Source of the DNA: Aeromicrobium terrae
GTDB taxonomy: Bacteria > Actinomycetota > Actinomycetes > Propionibacteriales > Nocardioidaceae
Assembly: GCF_008039565.1 (NCBI RefSeq)
Contig: NZ_VDUX01000009.1
Span: 1 to 63,393 of the forward strand
DNA length: 63,393 nt
Reading direction: 5' to 3'
Position numbers and translations under genes: made by a program. Below are positions 9,915 through 17,875 of the stretch, piece after piece (position 1 is the stretch's first letter; the number at the start of each line of letters is the position of its first letter). The notes below the pieces were generated by a model. That model was not told the DNA's origin. It made no database searches and saw only the letters and a program-made list of their open reading frames with translations.

Positions 9915-11003
9915 TCAGCGCCAGGCGCCCCGCCGGTACTGGGGCGGGTAGGGCGCCTGACGGGCCGGAACGCCCAGCTCGTGAGCGGCCCGGAGCGGCC
10001 ACGCCGGCTCGCGCAGCCCGGCGCGGGCGACCATCACCGCGTCCGCGTCGCCGTCCGCGACGACCTCCTCGGCCTGCGCCGGGTCGGTGATCAGGCCGAC
10101 GGCGGCCGTGGGCAGGTCGCTCTTCAGGCGCACCTCGCGGGCGAACGGCACCTGGTAGCCGGGACCGACGGCGATCTCCTGCTCGGCGATCAGCCCGCCG
10201 GAGGAGACGTCGATCAGGTCGACGCCGTGCCCGGCCAGGATCGCGGCGAGCTCGGCGGTCTGCGCGACGTCCCAGCCCTCGGGCCCGTCGGCGGGCGCCC
10301 AGTCGGTGGCCGAGAACCTGACGAAGACCGGCTTGCCCTCCGGCCAGACCGCGCGGACCGCGTCGACGACATCGATCACCAGCCGGGTGCGGTTCTCGAA
10401 CGACCCGCCGTACCGGTCGTCGCGGTCGTTGGTCAGGGGCGAGAGGAACTGGTGGAGCAGGTAGCCGTGGGCCGCGTGGATCTCGACGATGTCGAACCCG
10501 GCCTCGTCGGCGCGCACGGCCGCGGCCGCGAAGTGGCCGGGGATCGCGGCCACCTCGTCGGTCTCGAGCCGCCGCGGCGCGGCGAAGCCGGTGTACGGCT
10601 GGTCCGTGGCGGAGACGGTGGGCCAGCCACCCTGGTCGAGCGGCACCGAGCCGTCGCCGTCCTTGAACGGCGACCACGTGGACGCCTTCCGGCCGGCGTG
10701 CGCGAGCTGGATGGCCGGGACGGCGCCCTGCTCACGGATGAAGCCGACGAACCGGGCCCAGGCAGCGGCCTGCTCGTCGTTCCAGATGCCCGCGTCCTCC
10801 GGGCTGATCCGGCCCTCGGGCGTCACGGCGGAGGCCTCGGCCATGACGACGCCGTAGCCGCCCGAGGCGTGCGAGCCGAGGTGCACGAGGTGCCAGTCGT
10901 TCGGCATCCCGTCGACGCTGGAGTACTGGCACATCGGCGACAGCCAGACGCGGTTGCGCGCGGTCACGCCGCGCAGGGTCAGGGGTTCGAAGAGAGCAGA
11001 CAT
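9915..11003 (-). CDS. Old yellow enzyme family NADH:flavin oxidoreductase (YqjM-like ene-reductase)
   Basis: 362-residue FMN-dependent TIM-barrel oxidoreductase that reduces activated C=C bonds with NAD(P)H. It shows LTLRGVTARNRVWLSPMCQY near the N-terminus, with the Cys typical of the YqjM subgroup. It also has QLAHAGRKAS, the IHAAHGYLLHQFLSP block with the paired His residues for substrate binding, and DRYGGSFENR. Length and motifs are complete. The start at 11003 was preferred over one 16 codons upstream because family proteins begin at LFEPLTLRG. It lies downstream of the flavoprotein and 50-residue genes on the same strand. Natural substrate unknown. Confidence 0.92.
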   Translation of the reverse strand: MSALFEPLTLRGVTARNRVWLSPMCQYSSVDGMPNDWHLVHLGSHASGGYGVVMAEASAVTPEGRISPEDAGIWNDEQAAAWARFVGFIREQGAVPAIQLAHAGRKASTWSPFKDGDGSVPLDQGGWPTVSATDQPYTGFAAPRRLETDEVAAIPGHFAAAAVRADEAGFDIVEIHAAHGYLLHQFLSPLTNDRDDRYGGSFENRTRLVIDVVDAVRAVWPEGKPVFVRFSATDWAPADGPEGWDVAQTAELAAILAGHGVDLIDVSSGGLIAEQEIAVGPGYQVPFAREVRLKSDLPTAAVGLITDPAQAEEVVADGDADAVMVARAGLREPAWPLRAAHELGVPARQAPYPPQYRRGAWR

Positions 11004-11040
11004 CGCCTGGTGCAACGTTGCACCACGCGCCGATGTTCCG

Positions 11041-11193
11041 TCAGAGGCCACCCAGCCCGTAGCGGATCAGGAAGTCCCGGTCGGTGTTCCGCCCGCCCTC
11101 GGGATCGGGCACCGGACGCACGTCGACCTCGGCCACCGTGTCCTCGAGCCGGACCGGCGCGGGGAGACGGGTGAACCGCTGCTCCTCAGCCAT
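11041..11193 (-). CDS. 50-residue protein translationally coupled to the flavoprotein reductase
   Basis: A 50-codon reading frame beginning MAEEQRF and ending RYGLGGL. The ATG lies within the last codons of the upstream reductase gene (8-base overlap, ATGGCTGA), so it would be translated by coupling. It is acidic in the centre and Arg-rich at the ends, with no Cys, no membrane segment and no known motif. The frame stays open across the whole 150-base gap between two genes of the same strand. That placement and the tight coupling make a real gene likely, but homologues would be needed to be sure. Confidence 0.55.
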   Translation of the reverse strand: MAEEQRFTRLPAPVRLEDTVAEVDVRPVPDPEGGRNTDRDFLIRYGLGGL

Positions 11194-12379
11194 CCGCGAC
11201 CTCCGTCAAGGCCACGCTCGGGTCCGCGAGCCTCGTGGCGTCCACGGTACGCCCGACCAGCGCGCGGAGGTCGTCGTTGACGTCCCACACGTTGACGTTC
11301 ATGCCGGCGGTCACGCGGATCCCGTCAAGCCAGAACGCGATGAACTCGCCGGAGTCGAGGTCGCCGCGGATCACGACGTCGTCCGATGCCTTCCCGCGGC
11401 CGACGTACTCCATGCCGAGGTCGTACTGGTCGGTGAAGAAGTACGGCTGCCAGTCGTAGGCGACGTCCTGGCCCAGGAGCACCGCCGCCACGGCCTTGCC
11501 CTGACGGATCGCGTTGTCCCAGTGCTCCACCCGCAGGGGTCCGAGGTCGGTGTGTCGCGCGGCGGCGACGTCACCGATGGCAAGGATGTCCGGGAGGCTG
11601 GCGGTGAAGTGCTGGTCGACGACGACGCCGCCGTCGACCTCCAGGCCCGCGGCCTCGGCGAGCTCGGTGTTGGGGACCGCGCCGACCCCCATGACCACGA
11701 GGTCGGCGCGGATCTCCTCACCACCCGCGGTCACGCCGGTCTCGCTGATCGACTCGACGCCGGTCGAGGTCCGCAGGTCGACGCCGTGCTTGCGGTGCAG
11801 GTCCGCGAAGTACGAGCCGAGCTTCTCCCCCAGCACGGTCGCGAGGGGCACCGGTGCGACCTCGAGGACCGTGACGTCGAGCGCGGCCTCCCGGGCGGCG
11901 GCGGCGACCTCGAGGCCGATCCAGCCGGCGCCGATCACCACCAGCGACGACGCGGACGCGAACGCTCCGAGCAGGGCCTCGCTGTCCTCGACCCGGCGCA
12001 GCGTGAGGGCACGCGCCGCGCCGGGCACGTCGAGGACGCGGGGGCGGGCGCCCGTGGCGAGCACGAGCTTCCCGTAGTCGAGGACTGTGCCGTCGTCGAG
12101 CACCACCTGGTGCGCCGCGGGGTCGAGCTTCTCCGCGCGGCGGCCGGTCAGCAGGGTGACGTCGTGCTCGTCGTACCACTCGCGCGGATGCACCAGAGCG
12201 TCGTCGCGGCTGCCCTTGCCGAGCAGGATGTCCTTCGACAGCGGCGGTCGCTCGTACGGGGGATGCGGCTCCTCGCCGACGATCGTGACAGCTCCGTCGT
12301 AGCCGCCGTCGCGCAGGGCGGTGGCGGCCTTCGCGGCGGCCAGTCCGGCTCCGACGATGACGACATCAGGCTGACTCAT
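11186..12379 (-). CDS. NAD(P)/FAD-dependent oxidoreductase, ferredoxin/rubredoxin reductase type
   Basis: 397-residue flavoprotein. The N-terminal FAD Rossmann motif is VVIVGAGLAAAKAA. ERPPLSKD follows near residue 45, then the ATGARPR turn. The NAD-binding motif VIGAGWIGLEVAAAAR is near residue 150, and the second FAD contact is DILAIGDVAA. A C-terminal reductase-type domain follows. This architecture matches the reductase components of Rieske dioxygenases or P450 systems, which pass electrons from NAD(P)H to a ferredoxin, but no ferredoxin or oxygenase is nearby. The 50-residue gene overlaps its 3' end and the ene-reductase follows. Confidence 0.92.
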   Translation of the reverse strand: MSQPDVVIVGAGLAAAKAATALRDGGYDGAVTIVGEEPHPPYERPPLSKDILLGKGSRDDALVHPREWYDEHDVTLLTGRRAEKLDPAAHQVVLDDGTVLDYGKLVLATGARPRVLDVPGAARALTLRRVEDSEALLGAFASASSLVVIGAGWIGLEVAAAAREAALDVTVLEVAPVPLATVLGEKLGSYFADLHRKHGVDLRTSTGVESISETGVTAGGEEIRADLVVMGVGAVPNTELAEAAGLEVDGGVVVDQHFTASLPDILAIGDVAAARHTDLGPLRVEHWDNAIRQGKAVAAVLLGQDVAYDWQPYFFTDQYDLGMEYVGRGKASDDVVIRGDLDSGEFIAFWLDGIRVTAGMNVNVWDVNDDLRALVGRTVDATRLADPSVALTEVADG

Positions 12380-12392
12380 GGTGCCTCCACTC

Positions 12393-12977
12393 TCACTGAA
12401 GGGCGTCGAGGAACTCGGCGCGAGTGTGCGGACGGTCGCGCACGAGGCCGCGCACCGCGGAGGTCCGCGTCGTGGTGCCGGCGGCCTGGACGCCGCGCAG
12501 CGTCATGCACAGGTGCTCGGCCTCGATCACGACGCCGACGCCGCGCGGTGCGAGACCGGCCACCAGCCAGTCCGCGACCTGCACGGTCAGCCGCTCCTGC
12601 ACCTGCGGCCGTCGCGCGAACATCTCGACGACGCGGGCGAACTTGGACAGTCCCAGGATCCGGTCGCCCGGCAGGTAGCCGACGTGCGCGACGCCGGTGA
12701 AAGGCAGGAAGTGGTGCTCGCACACGGACTGCACGGGGATGTCCTTGACCACGACGAGCTCGTCGTAGCCCTCGTCGTTCGGGAACGACGTCATGTCGAA
12801 CTCGCGGGCCGACAGCAGCGCCGCGTAGGCCTTCGCCATGCGGCGCGGTGTGTCGATGGTGCCGGGCAGGTCGCTCGGGACGCCCAGCGCCTCCAGGAGT
12901 CCGCGTGCGTGAAGGGTCGCGGCATCGAGGTCGACCTCCGGCATCTCGTCAGGGACAGCGACCAGCCCGGCGGTCAT
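12393..12977 (-). CDS. folE: GTP cyclohydrolase I FolE
   Basis: 194-residue enzyme that converts GTP to dihydroneopterin triphosphate, the first step of folate (and pterin) synthesis. Zinc ligands are visible in VCEHHFLPF and in EAEHLCMTLRG, together with the GLSKFARVVEMFARRPQVQE block. The ATG overlaps the stop of the DoxX gene (TGATG), so folE is the second gene of a doxX-folE operon. This operon is divergent from the SufR-like regulator. Whether this is the housekeeping copy or a stress-induced paralogue cannot be judged here; no other folate genes are in the window. Confidence 0.95.
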   Translation of the reverse strand: MTAGLVAVPDEMPEVDLDAATLHARGLLEALGVPSDLPGTIDTPRRMAKAYAALLSAREFDMTSFPNDEGYDELVVVKDIPVQSVCEHHFLPFTGVAHVGYLPGDRILGLSKFARVVEMFARRPQVQERLTVQVADWLVAGLAPRGVGVVIEAEHLCMTLRGVQAAGTTTRTSAVRGLVRDRPHTRAEFLDALQ

Positions 12978-13384
12978 CAGGCGGTCACCCGGCGAGCGTG
13001 CTGGGCCTGCGCCAGGAGCCCGAGGACGACGGCGGCGACGAACAGGCCGAAGTCGCGCAGCGCGACGTCGTAGTAGTCCTGCAGGGTGAGCAGGTCGATG
13101 ATGATCCCGGCCAGCCAGGCGGCGACGACGAACGCGCCGATGCGCGGCGCCACGGCGACCAGGAGGCCGGCGACGATCTCGATGACGCCGACGACGTACA
13201 TCGCCTGGTCGGCGTTGCCGGGGACGATGTCGTTGATCCACGGGGCGAGGTAGTCCGACCAGTCGGTCATGACGTCGGCGAACTTGTCGAGCCCGAACGC
13301 GATGGGCGCGATGACGAACACGGTGTGCAGCAGCTGGAACGCCCGGGTCTCGAGGTCCGTGCTGGATGATGTGGTGACGGCCAT
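12977..13384 (-). CDS. DoxX family membrane protein
   Basis: 135-residue integral membrane protein with about four hydrophobic helices. The first contains LLHTVFVIAPIAFGLDKF and the last LRDFGLFVAAVVLGLLAQA, the usual DoxX layout. Some DoxX proteins take part in membrane redox complexes; the role here is unknown. An AGGAGG SD lies 8 nt before the ATG. It is first in an operon with folE and shares a control region with the divergent SufR-like regulator. Pairing with a Cys-rich redox/Fe-S type regulator suggests stress-responsive expression. Confidence 0.85.
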   Translation of the reverse strand: MAVTTSSSTDLETRAFQLLHTVFVIAPIAFGLDKFADVMTDWSDYLAPWINDIVPGNADQAMYVVGVIEIVAGLLVAVAPRIGAFVVAAWLAGIIIDLLTLQDYYDVALRDFGLFVAAVVLGLLAQAQHARRVTA

Positions 13385-13464
13385 GATGGCCCTCCTGTCT
13401 AAAGTACGATATTTTGGACTCTAGAACTTCCGGTACTGTTACGTCAAGATGATTGGTTTTTAGA
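13385..13464. promoter_or_regulatory. Divergent AT-rich control region, doxX-folE / SufR-like regulator
   Basis: This 80-bp stretch is markedly more AT-rich than its surroundings. For the minus operon, TACTTT (13406-13401) or TATCGT (13411-13406) can serve as -10, with AGGAGG in the leader. For the plus gene, TACTGT (13434-13439) is a candidate. A small dyad, AGTAC at 13403-13407 and GTACT at 13433-13437, brackets both and is a possible regulator site. Confidence 0.5.
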
Positions 13465-14154
13465 GTGAGCAGCTTTCCCGAGCGCGTCGCGGGCATCGGT
13501 GCGCTCGCGGACCCGCTGCGGCGCGACCTCTACCTCTTCATCTGCGCCCAGGACCACGCCGTGTCCCGCGACGAGGCCGCCGACGCGGTCGATGTCCCGT
13601 TGCACAAGGCGAAGTTCCACCTCGACCGCCTGGCCGCCGACGGTCTGCTCGACGTGGAGTACGCCCGCCTCTCCGGCCGCTCCGGGCCGGGCGCCGGGCG
13701 ACCGTCGAAGCTCTACCGCCGATCGGCCACGGAGATCTCCGTGTCGCTGCCCGAGCGCGAGTACGAGCTCGCCGGCCGGCTGATGGCCGAGGCGATCGCG
13801 GCCTCGTCGCGCGACGGCTCTCCCGTGCTCGACGCCCTGGTCACCGTGGCGTCGGAGCACGGCCGGGTCCTCGGCCGCGCGGCGCGCGAGGACGCCACCG
13901 CGGGCGACGCGCTCGGCATCGCCTGCGCCGCCCTCGCCGCGAACGGGTACGAGCCGCGTGCCGAGTCCGGGTCGGTGACCCTCGCGAACTGTCCGTTCCA
14001 CTCCCTCGCCGAGTCGCACACCGACCTCGTCTGCCGGATGAACCTCGCGCTCGTCGAGGGCGTCGTCGACGGCGTCGGGGCCGACGACGTGGACGCCCAG
14101 CTCGACCCGGCGGACGGCCGATGCTGCGTGGTTCTCGCGGAAAGAACCCGCTGA
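13465..14154 (+). CDS. SufR-like helix-turn-helix regulator with C-terminal Cys cluster
   Basis: 229-residue DNA-binding protein. Residues about 10-85 form an ArsR/DeoR-like winged helix (DPLRRDLYLFI, HKAKFHLDRLAADGLLDVEY). The C-terminal part carries Cys176 in NCPFHSLAESH, Cys190 in LVCRMN and a final Cys220-Cys221 pair. The spacing and the NCPFH...LVC.MN signature match the Fe-S-sensing SufR group (Rv1460-like). No suf genes are present here; its divergent partner is doxX-folE, which it probably controls together with itself. The start is uncertain: GTG at 13465 is used, but a TTG at 13453 is in frame. Cluster binding is inferred. Confidence 0.75.
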   Translation: MSSFPERVAGIGALADPLRRDLYLFICAQDHAVSRDEAADAVDVPLHKAKFHLDRLAADGLLDVEYARLSGRSGPGAGRPSKLYRRSATEISVSLPEREYELAGRLMAEAIAASSRDGSPVLDALVTVASEHGRVLGRAAREDATAGDALGIACAALAANGYEPRAESGSVTLANCPFHSLAESHTDLVCRMNLALVEGVVDGVGADDVDAQLDPADGRCCVVLAERTR

Positions 14155-14185
14155 TCACGCTGTAACACTGGGATACGCTGCGGCG

Positions 14186-15469
14186 GTGGACGACATCGAC
14201 TGGGTGGCCTTCGCGTCGATCCCTGTGTTCACGGGCGTGGTCGGCTGGCTGATCAACTGGACCGGCCTGATCATGCTGTTCAACCCGATCCGCTTCTACG
14301 GGTTCCGCATCCCTGGCCTGCGCGAGCTCGCGACGCTGCTGCCGCGCAAGCTCCAGGAGATCCCCGGGATCATGGAGGGCCGCGTCGGCTGGCAGGGCAT
14401 CGTCCCCGCCCGTGCGGCGAAGATGGGCTCCATCGCGTCGGACAAGGCGATCTCCAAGCTGGGCACGCCCGCGGAGTTCTACCAGCAGCTCGAGCCCGAC
14501 CAGATCGCCGGCCACATCGTCGCGATGTTCGAGCCGCAGATCCCCGAGGTCGTCGACGGCGTCATGCAGCGCGAGCAGCCCGAGCTGTGGAACAACCTGC
14601 CGCCCCGCGTGAAGGTCGCGGTCTACGAGCGGGTCACGCAGCAGCTGCCCAGCATCGTCAAGGGCATCACCGACCAGATCGGCGTCCACATCGACCAGCT
14701 GCTCGACCCGAAGCTCATGGTCATCGACCACTTCGAGCGCAACCCGGACCTCGTGGTCCGCATCTTCCGCGACATCGGGAAGAAGGAGCTGCGCCTGATG
14801 GTGAACGTGGGGTTCATCTTCGGGTTCCTGCTCGGCATCCCGGTCGCGTTCATCGACCACACGCTGCACCAGTGGTACCTGCTGCCGGTCCTCGGCGTGT
14901 TCGTCGGCTGGGTCACCAACCTGCTCGGCATGCAGCTGATCTTCGAACCGGTGGAGCCGCGCAAGATCGGCCCGTTCACGCTGCACGGCCTGTTCCTGCG
15001 TCGCCAGCCGGAGGTGGCCGAGGTGTACGCCGGCATCATCGCCGACGACGTCGTCACCCTGGAGAACATCGGCAACACCCTGATGGACGGCCCGCGCGGC
15101 GACCGCACCCGGGCGATGCTGGCTACCGCGATGCGTCCGGCGATCGACCGCGCCGCCGGGCCCGCTCGCTCCGCCGCCCGACTCGCCGTGGGCGGCCGCC
15201 AGTTCGACTCCATCCGCGACTCGTTCGCCGACGAGGCCGTCGACCGCACGATCACGCCGTTCCGGGACCCGGCGTTCTCCAAGCGCCAGAGCGACAAGAT
15301 CCGTCGCCTGTTCGCGTCGCGCACGGCCGAGCTGCCGTACCAGGACTTCGTCGAGATGCTCCGCTCGGCCATCAAGGAGGATGAGTGGATGCTCTACGCG
15401 CACGGGGCGGTCATGGGACTCGCCGGCGGCTTCCTCCACCTCGCGATCTTCGGGGTGTCAGGTGGTTGA
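14186..15469 (+). CDS. DUF445 family membrane protein
   Basis: 427-residue protein. A hydrophobic helix sits at the N-terminus (ASIPVFTGVVGWLINWTGL, matching the DUF445 opening), two more lie near residues 210-245 and one at the extreme C-terminus. Between them is a large helical, charged cytosolic part. The family's function is unknown. The GTG start at 14186 follows TACGCT by 6 nt (leaderless). Its last 8 bases overlap the start of the Abi-alpha gene, so the two are made together. Confidence 0.85.
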   Translation: MDDIDWVAFASIPVFTGVVGWLINWTGLIMLFNPIRFYGFRIPGLRELATLLPRKLQEIPGIMEGRVGWQGIVPARAAKMGSIASDKAISKLGTPAEFYQQLEPDQIAGHIVAMFEPQIPEVVDGVMQREQPELWNNLPPRVKVAVYERVTQQLPSIVKGITDQIGVHIDQLLDPKLMVIDHFERNPDLVVRIFRDIGKKELRLMVNVGFIFGFLLGIPVAFIDHTLHQWYLLPVLGVFVGWVTNLLGMQLIFEPVEPRKIGPFTLHGLFLRRQPEVAEVYAGIIADDVVTLENIGNTLMDGPRGDRTRAMLATAMRPAIDRAAGPARSAARLAVGGRQFDSIRDSFADEAVDRTITPFRDPAFSKRQSDKIRRLFASRTAELPYQDFVEMLRSAIKEDEWMLYAHGAVMGLAGGFLHLAIFGVSGG

Positions 15470-16382
15470 GCCGCAGGAGACGCCGCCCCTGAACGGCACC
15501 GAGCCGAACGGGGTGCCGCGCAGCGACGCCGAGGAGCTGCTCGGACTCGTCCGCGTCGCGGCCACCGCGTCGCTGCACACGGCCGAGTTCGCGGTGCAGG
15601 CGTACGCGCGCACCGGCTGGCGGCTCGTCGCGGCCGTGACGCCGGCACCCGCTCGCGAGCTGGCGGCGACGGTCGAGCGGACGGCTCGCGAGGTCGGCCA
15701 GATCACCGGCGTCACCGGCCGGCTCGAGGAGCTGGCCGCCTCGAACGAGGTGTTCCGGCTCGCGTCGAGCGGCTTGCGCAGCCTGCTCGGCGGTGCGCTG
15801 CCCAGCGCGTCACGACCCGCGCTCCCCTCGCTCAAGGAGAGCGGCGCCGACCTGATGCGCCGGTCGCGCGACGTGTGGAACGACGAGGTCTCCCACCCCG
15901 CCTACGCGCGCATCCTCAGCGAGCTTGCCCCCGACGAGGGCCGCGTCCTGATGCTGCTGCTGCGCGAGGGCCCGCAGCCGAGCGTCGACGTCCGCACCGG
16001 CGGGCCGCTCGGCATGGTCAACTCCCGGTTGATCGCCCCGGGCCTGACGATGATCGGCCCGCGCGCCGGCCTGCGGCACGTCGACCAGGTGCCGGCCTAC
16101 CTGAACAACCTGTTCCGCCTCGGTCTCGTGTGGTTCTCCCGCGAGACCCTGCGCGACGTCAGCCAGTACCAGGTGGTGGAGGCGCAGCCCGACGTCCTCG
16201 ACGCCATGCACTCCGTGCGGTACGCCAAGATCGTCCGCCGCTCGATCCACCTCACGCCGTTCGGCGAGGACTTCTGCCGCGCCTGCCTCGTGCTCGACGA
16301 CATCGAGGACGTCGAGGCGCTCCCCAAGCACGCCCAGCCGAGCGTCGAGGACCACTCGACGCCGCCCACCGTCCTGGAGTGA
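15462..16382 (+). CDS. Abi-alpha (DUF4393) family protein
   Basis: 306-residue protein. The N-terminal third is amphipathic and Ala-rich. The second half shows the DUF4393/Abi-alpha block: GMVNSRLIAPGLTMIG, YLNNLFRLGLVWFSRE and LTPFGEDFCRACL. The family name comes from a proposed link to abortive phage infection, but a defence role has not been shown for this type. The GTG start lies within the last codons of the DUF445 gene (8-base overlap). A two-gene envelope-associated operon of unknown function is the safest reading. Confidence 0.75.
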   Translation: MVEPQETPPLNGTEPNGVPRSDAEELLGLVRVAATASLHTAEFAVQAYARTGWRLVAAVTPAPARELAATVERTAREVGQITGVTGRLEELAASNEVFRLASSGLRSLLGGALPSASRPALPSLKESGADLMRRSRDVWNDEVSHPAYARILSELAPDEGRVLMLLLREGPQPSVDVRTGGPLGMVNSRLIAPGLTMIGPRAGLRHVDQVPAYLNNLFRLGLVWFSRETLRDVSQYQVVEAQPDVLDAMHSVRYAKIVRRSIHLTPFGEDFCRACLVLDDIEDVEALPKHAQPSVEDHSTPPTVLE

Positions 16383-16408
16383 CGTCGCGTCGGCCCTGAC
16401 GTCGCTTC

Positions 16409-16449
16409 GGTCGCTGGCGCTCCCTCCCGCGGCTCCGCCGCTGGCGACC
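16409..16449. terminator. GC-rich hairpin between convergent genes
   Basis: GGTCGC at 16409-16414 pairs with GCGACC at 16444-16449, and inner GGCG/CGCC-type pairing is possible. It follows the Abi-alpha stop by 26 bases and precedes the convergent methyltransferase stop. The GCTGGCGCTC core also occurs in other intergenic palindromes of this window (23.3 and 25.8 kb), so it may be a degenerate repeat that also terminates. Confidence 0.45.
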
Positions 16450-16470
16450 GTGAAGTGGGCACGCGGTCGA

Positions 16471-17109
16471 CTACGGCTTCACGGCGACGAGGCGCTCGAC
16501 CATGCCGGCGAAGCCGTGGCGCTCCTGCTCGACGACGTCGAAGTCCTGGCGGTGGACCTCACGCGACGGGCGGCGGGTCATCCGGTCGCCGTCGAACCGC
16601 ACCGTGAGCTGCTCGATGACCTTCTGCATCCCGTAGACCAGCCGGGAGGTGCTCGCGACGTGGTCGACGAGCACGAGCCGACCGCCGGGGCGCAGCACGC
16701 GGCGCATCTCGGCGATCGCGAGCGCCGGGTCCGGGATGTTGCAGAGCGAGTAGGTGCACACGACGACGTCGAAGCTGGCGTCGTCGAACGGCAGGTCCTG
16801 CGCGTCGCCGGTCCGGAGGTCGACGTCGTGGCCGGACAGCGAGATCCGGCGGCGAGCCAGCTCGAGCATCTCCGGGCTCAGGTCGATGCCCGTCACCCGG
16901 GAGTCGAGCGGGTACTCGGGCAGGTTCAGCCCGGTGCCGACGGCCACCTCGAGCACGTCGCCGTAGGCCTGGCCGCACGCCCAGGCGCGGTGCTGCTGGC
17001 CGCCGAACATCTTCCGCTCGAACCAGCCGATCTGCCGGTCGTAGGCCGCCGCCTGCTTGGCCCAGGCACGGCGGCGCTTGTCGTTCTGCGCCTCGAGATC
17101 ACCTGTCAT
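16471..17109 (-). CDS. Class I SAM-dependent methyltransferase
   Basis: 212-residue cytosolic methyltransferase of the UbiE/Methyltransf_11 type. Motif I is VLEVAVGTGLNLPEY, followed by GIDLSPEMLELAR (acidic end of strand 2), DAQDLPFDDASFDVVV and the post-motif LRPGGRLVLVDH. The ATG follows a TACCGT -10 box by 6 nt, so it is leaderless. That promoter abuts the divergent promoter of the ABC exporter. Substrate unknown; relatives methylate small molecules, quinone precursors or lipids. Confidence 0.88.
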   Translation of the reverse strand: MTGDLEAQNDKRRRAWAKQAAAYDRQIGWFERKMFGGQQHRAWACGQAYGDVLEVAVGTGLNLPEYPLDSRVTGIDLSPEMLELARRRISLSGHDVDLRTGDAQDLPFDDASFDVVVCTYSLCNIPDPALAIAEMRRVLRPGGRLVLVDHVASTSRLVYGMQKVIEQLTVRFDGDRMTRRPSREVHRQDFDVVEQERHGFAGMVERLVAVKP

Positions 17110-17122
17110 CCGCTCACGGTAC

Positions 17123-17179
17123 TTGACCGTGCCGGGCGGCCGTGCCTATATTCAACACATGATGAATTTAGCCATCGAG
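17123..17179 (+). promoter_or_regulatory. Promoter and TetR-type operator of the ABC exporter operon
   Basis: TTGACC (17123-17128), 18-bp spacer and TATATT (17147-17152) form a near-consensus promoter. The start codon follows 6 nt later. An 18-bp dyad of the form ATTCAnCAnnTGnTGAAT covers the -10 end and the start codon (about 17150-17167; 14 of 18 positions symmetric). The operon ends in a TetR gene, so this is the likely autorepression site. Confidence 0.6.
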
Positions 17180-17875
17180 GTACAGGGCCTCCGGGTCGTG
17201 CGAGGCGGCAATCCCGTCATCCCCGGCCTGGACGTCCAGATCCCCCGCGGCTCGGTGACCGGCCTGCTCGGTCCCAGCGGCTGCGGCAAGACCACCCTCA
17301 TCCGCAGCATCGCGGGCGTGCAGGTGGTCAAGGCCGGCACGGTGACCGTGCTCGGCGAGCCCGCCGGGTCCCCGACGAACCGGGGCCGGGTCGGCTACGT
17401 GACGCAGGCCAGCTCGGTCTACTCCGACCTCACGGTCCGCCAGAACCTCGACTACTTCGCCGCCATCTACGGCGCCGCCCAGTCGTCGGTCGAGCGCGTG
17501 CTCGAGGAGGTCGGGCTCGCCGACCGGGGCGACTCGCTCACCGGCCAGCTGTCCGGCGGCCAGCGCACCCGCGTCTCCCTCGCCGCGGCGCTGCTGACCG
17601 ACCCGGAGGTCTACCTGCTCGACGAGCCCACCGTCGGCCTCGACCCCGTGCTCCGTCGGGACCTCTGGCAGCTGTTCAACCGGCTCGCCGACGAGGGCCG
17701 CACGTTGCTCGTCTCGAGCCACGTCATGGACGAGGCCGAGCGGTGCCACCAGGTGCTGCTCATGCGCGACGGCGGGCTGATCGCCCACGGCAGCCCCGAC
17801 GAGCTCCGCGCCCAGACGGGGGCGGACGACTTCGAGCAGGCGTTCCTGACGCTCGCGGAGAGGAGCGCAGCATGA
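17159..17875 (+). CDS. ABC transporter ATP-binding protein
   Basis: 238-residue ATPase subunit that powers the membrane partner encoded next. Walker A GPSGCGKTT is at residues 38-46, the signature is LSGGQRTRVSLA, Walker B is VYLLDEPTVGLDP and the switch His is in SSHVMDEA. It belongs to the ABC-2 exporter class (drug, lipid or polysaccharide export). The start is ATGATG at 17159; the second ATG is equally possible. It overlaps the permease gene by 4 bases (ATGA). It is encoded with a TetR regulator, typical of inducible export of toxic compounds. Confidence 0.93.
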   Translation: MMNLAIEVQGLRVVRGGNPVIPGLDVQIPRGSVTGLLGPSGCGKTTLIRSIAGVQVVKAGTVTVLGEPAGSPTNRGRVGYVTQASSVYSDLTVRQNLDYFAAIYGAAQSSVERVLEEVGLADRGDSLTGQLSGGQRTRVSLAAALLTDPEVYLLDEPTVGLDPVLRRDLWQLFNRLADEGRTLLVSSHVMDEAERCHQVLLMRDGGLIAHGSPDELRAQTGADDFEQAFLTLAERSAA

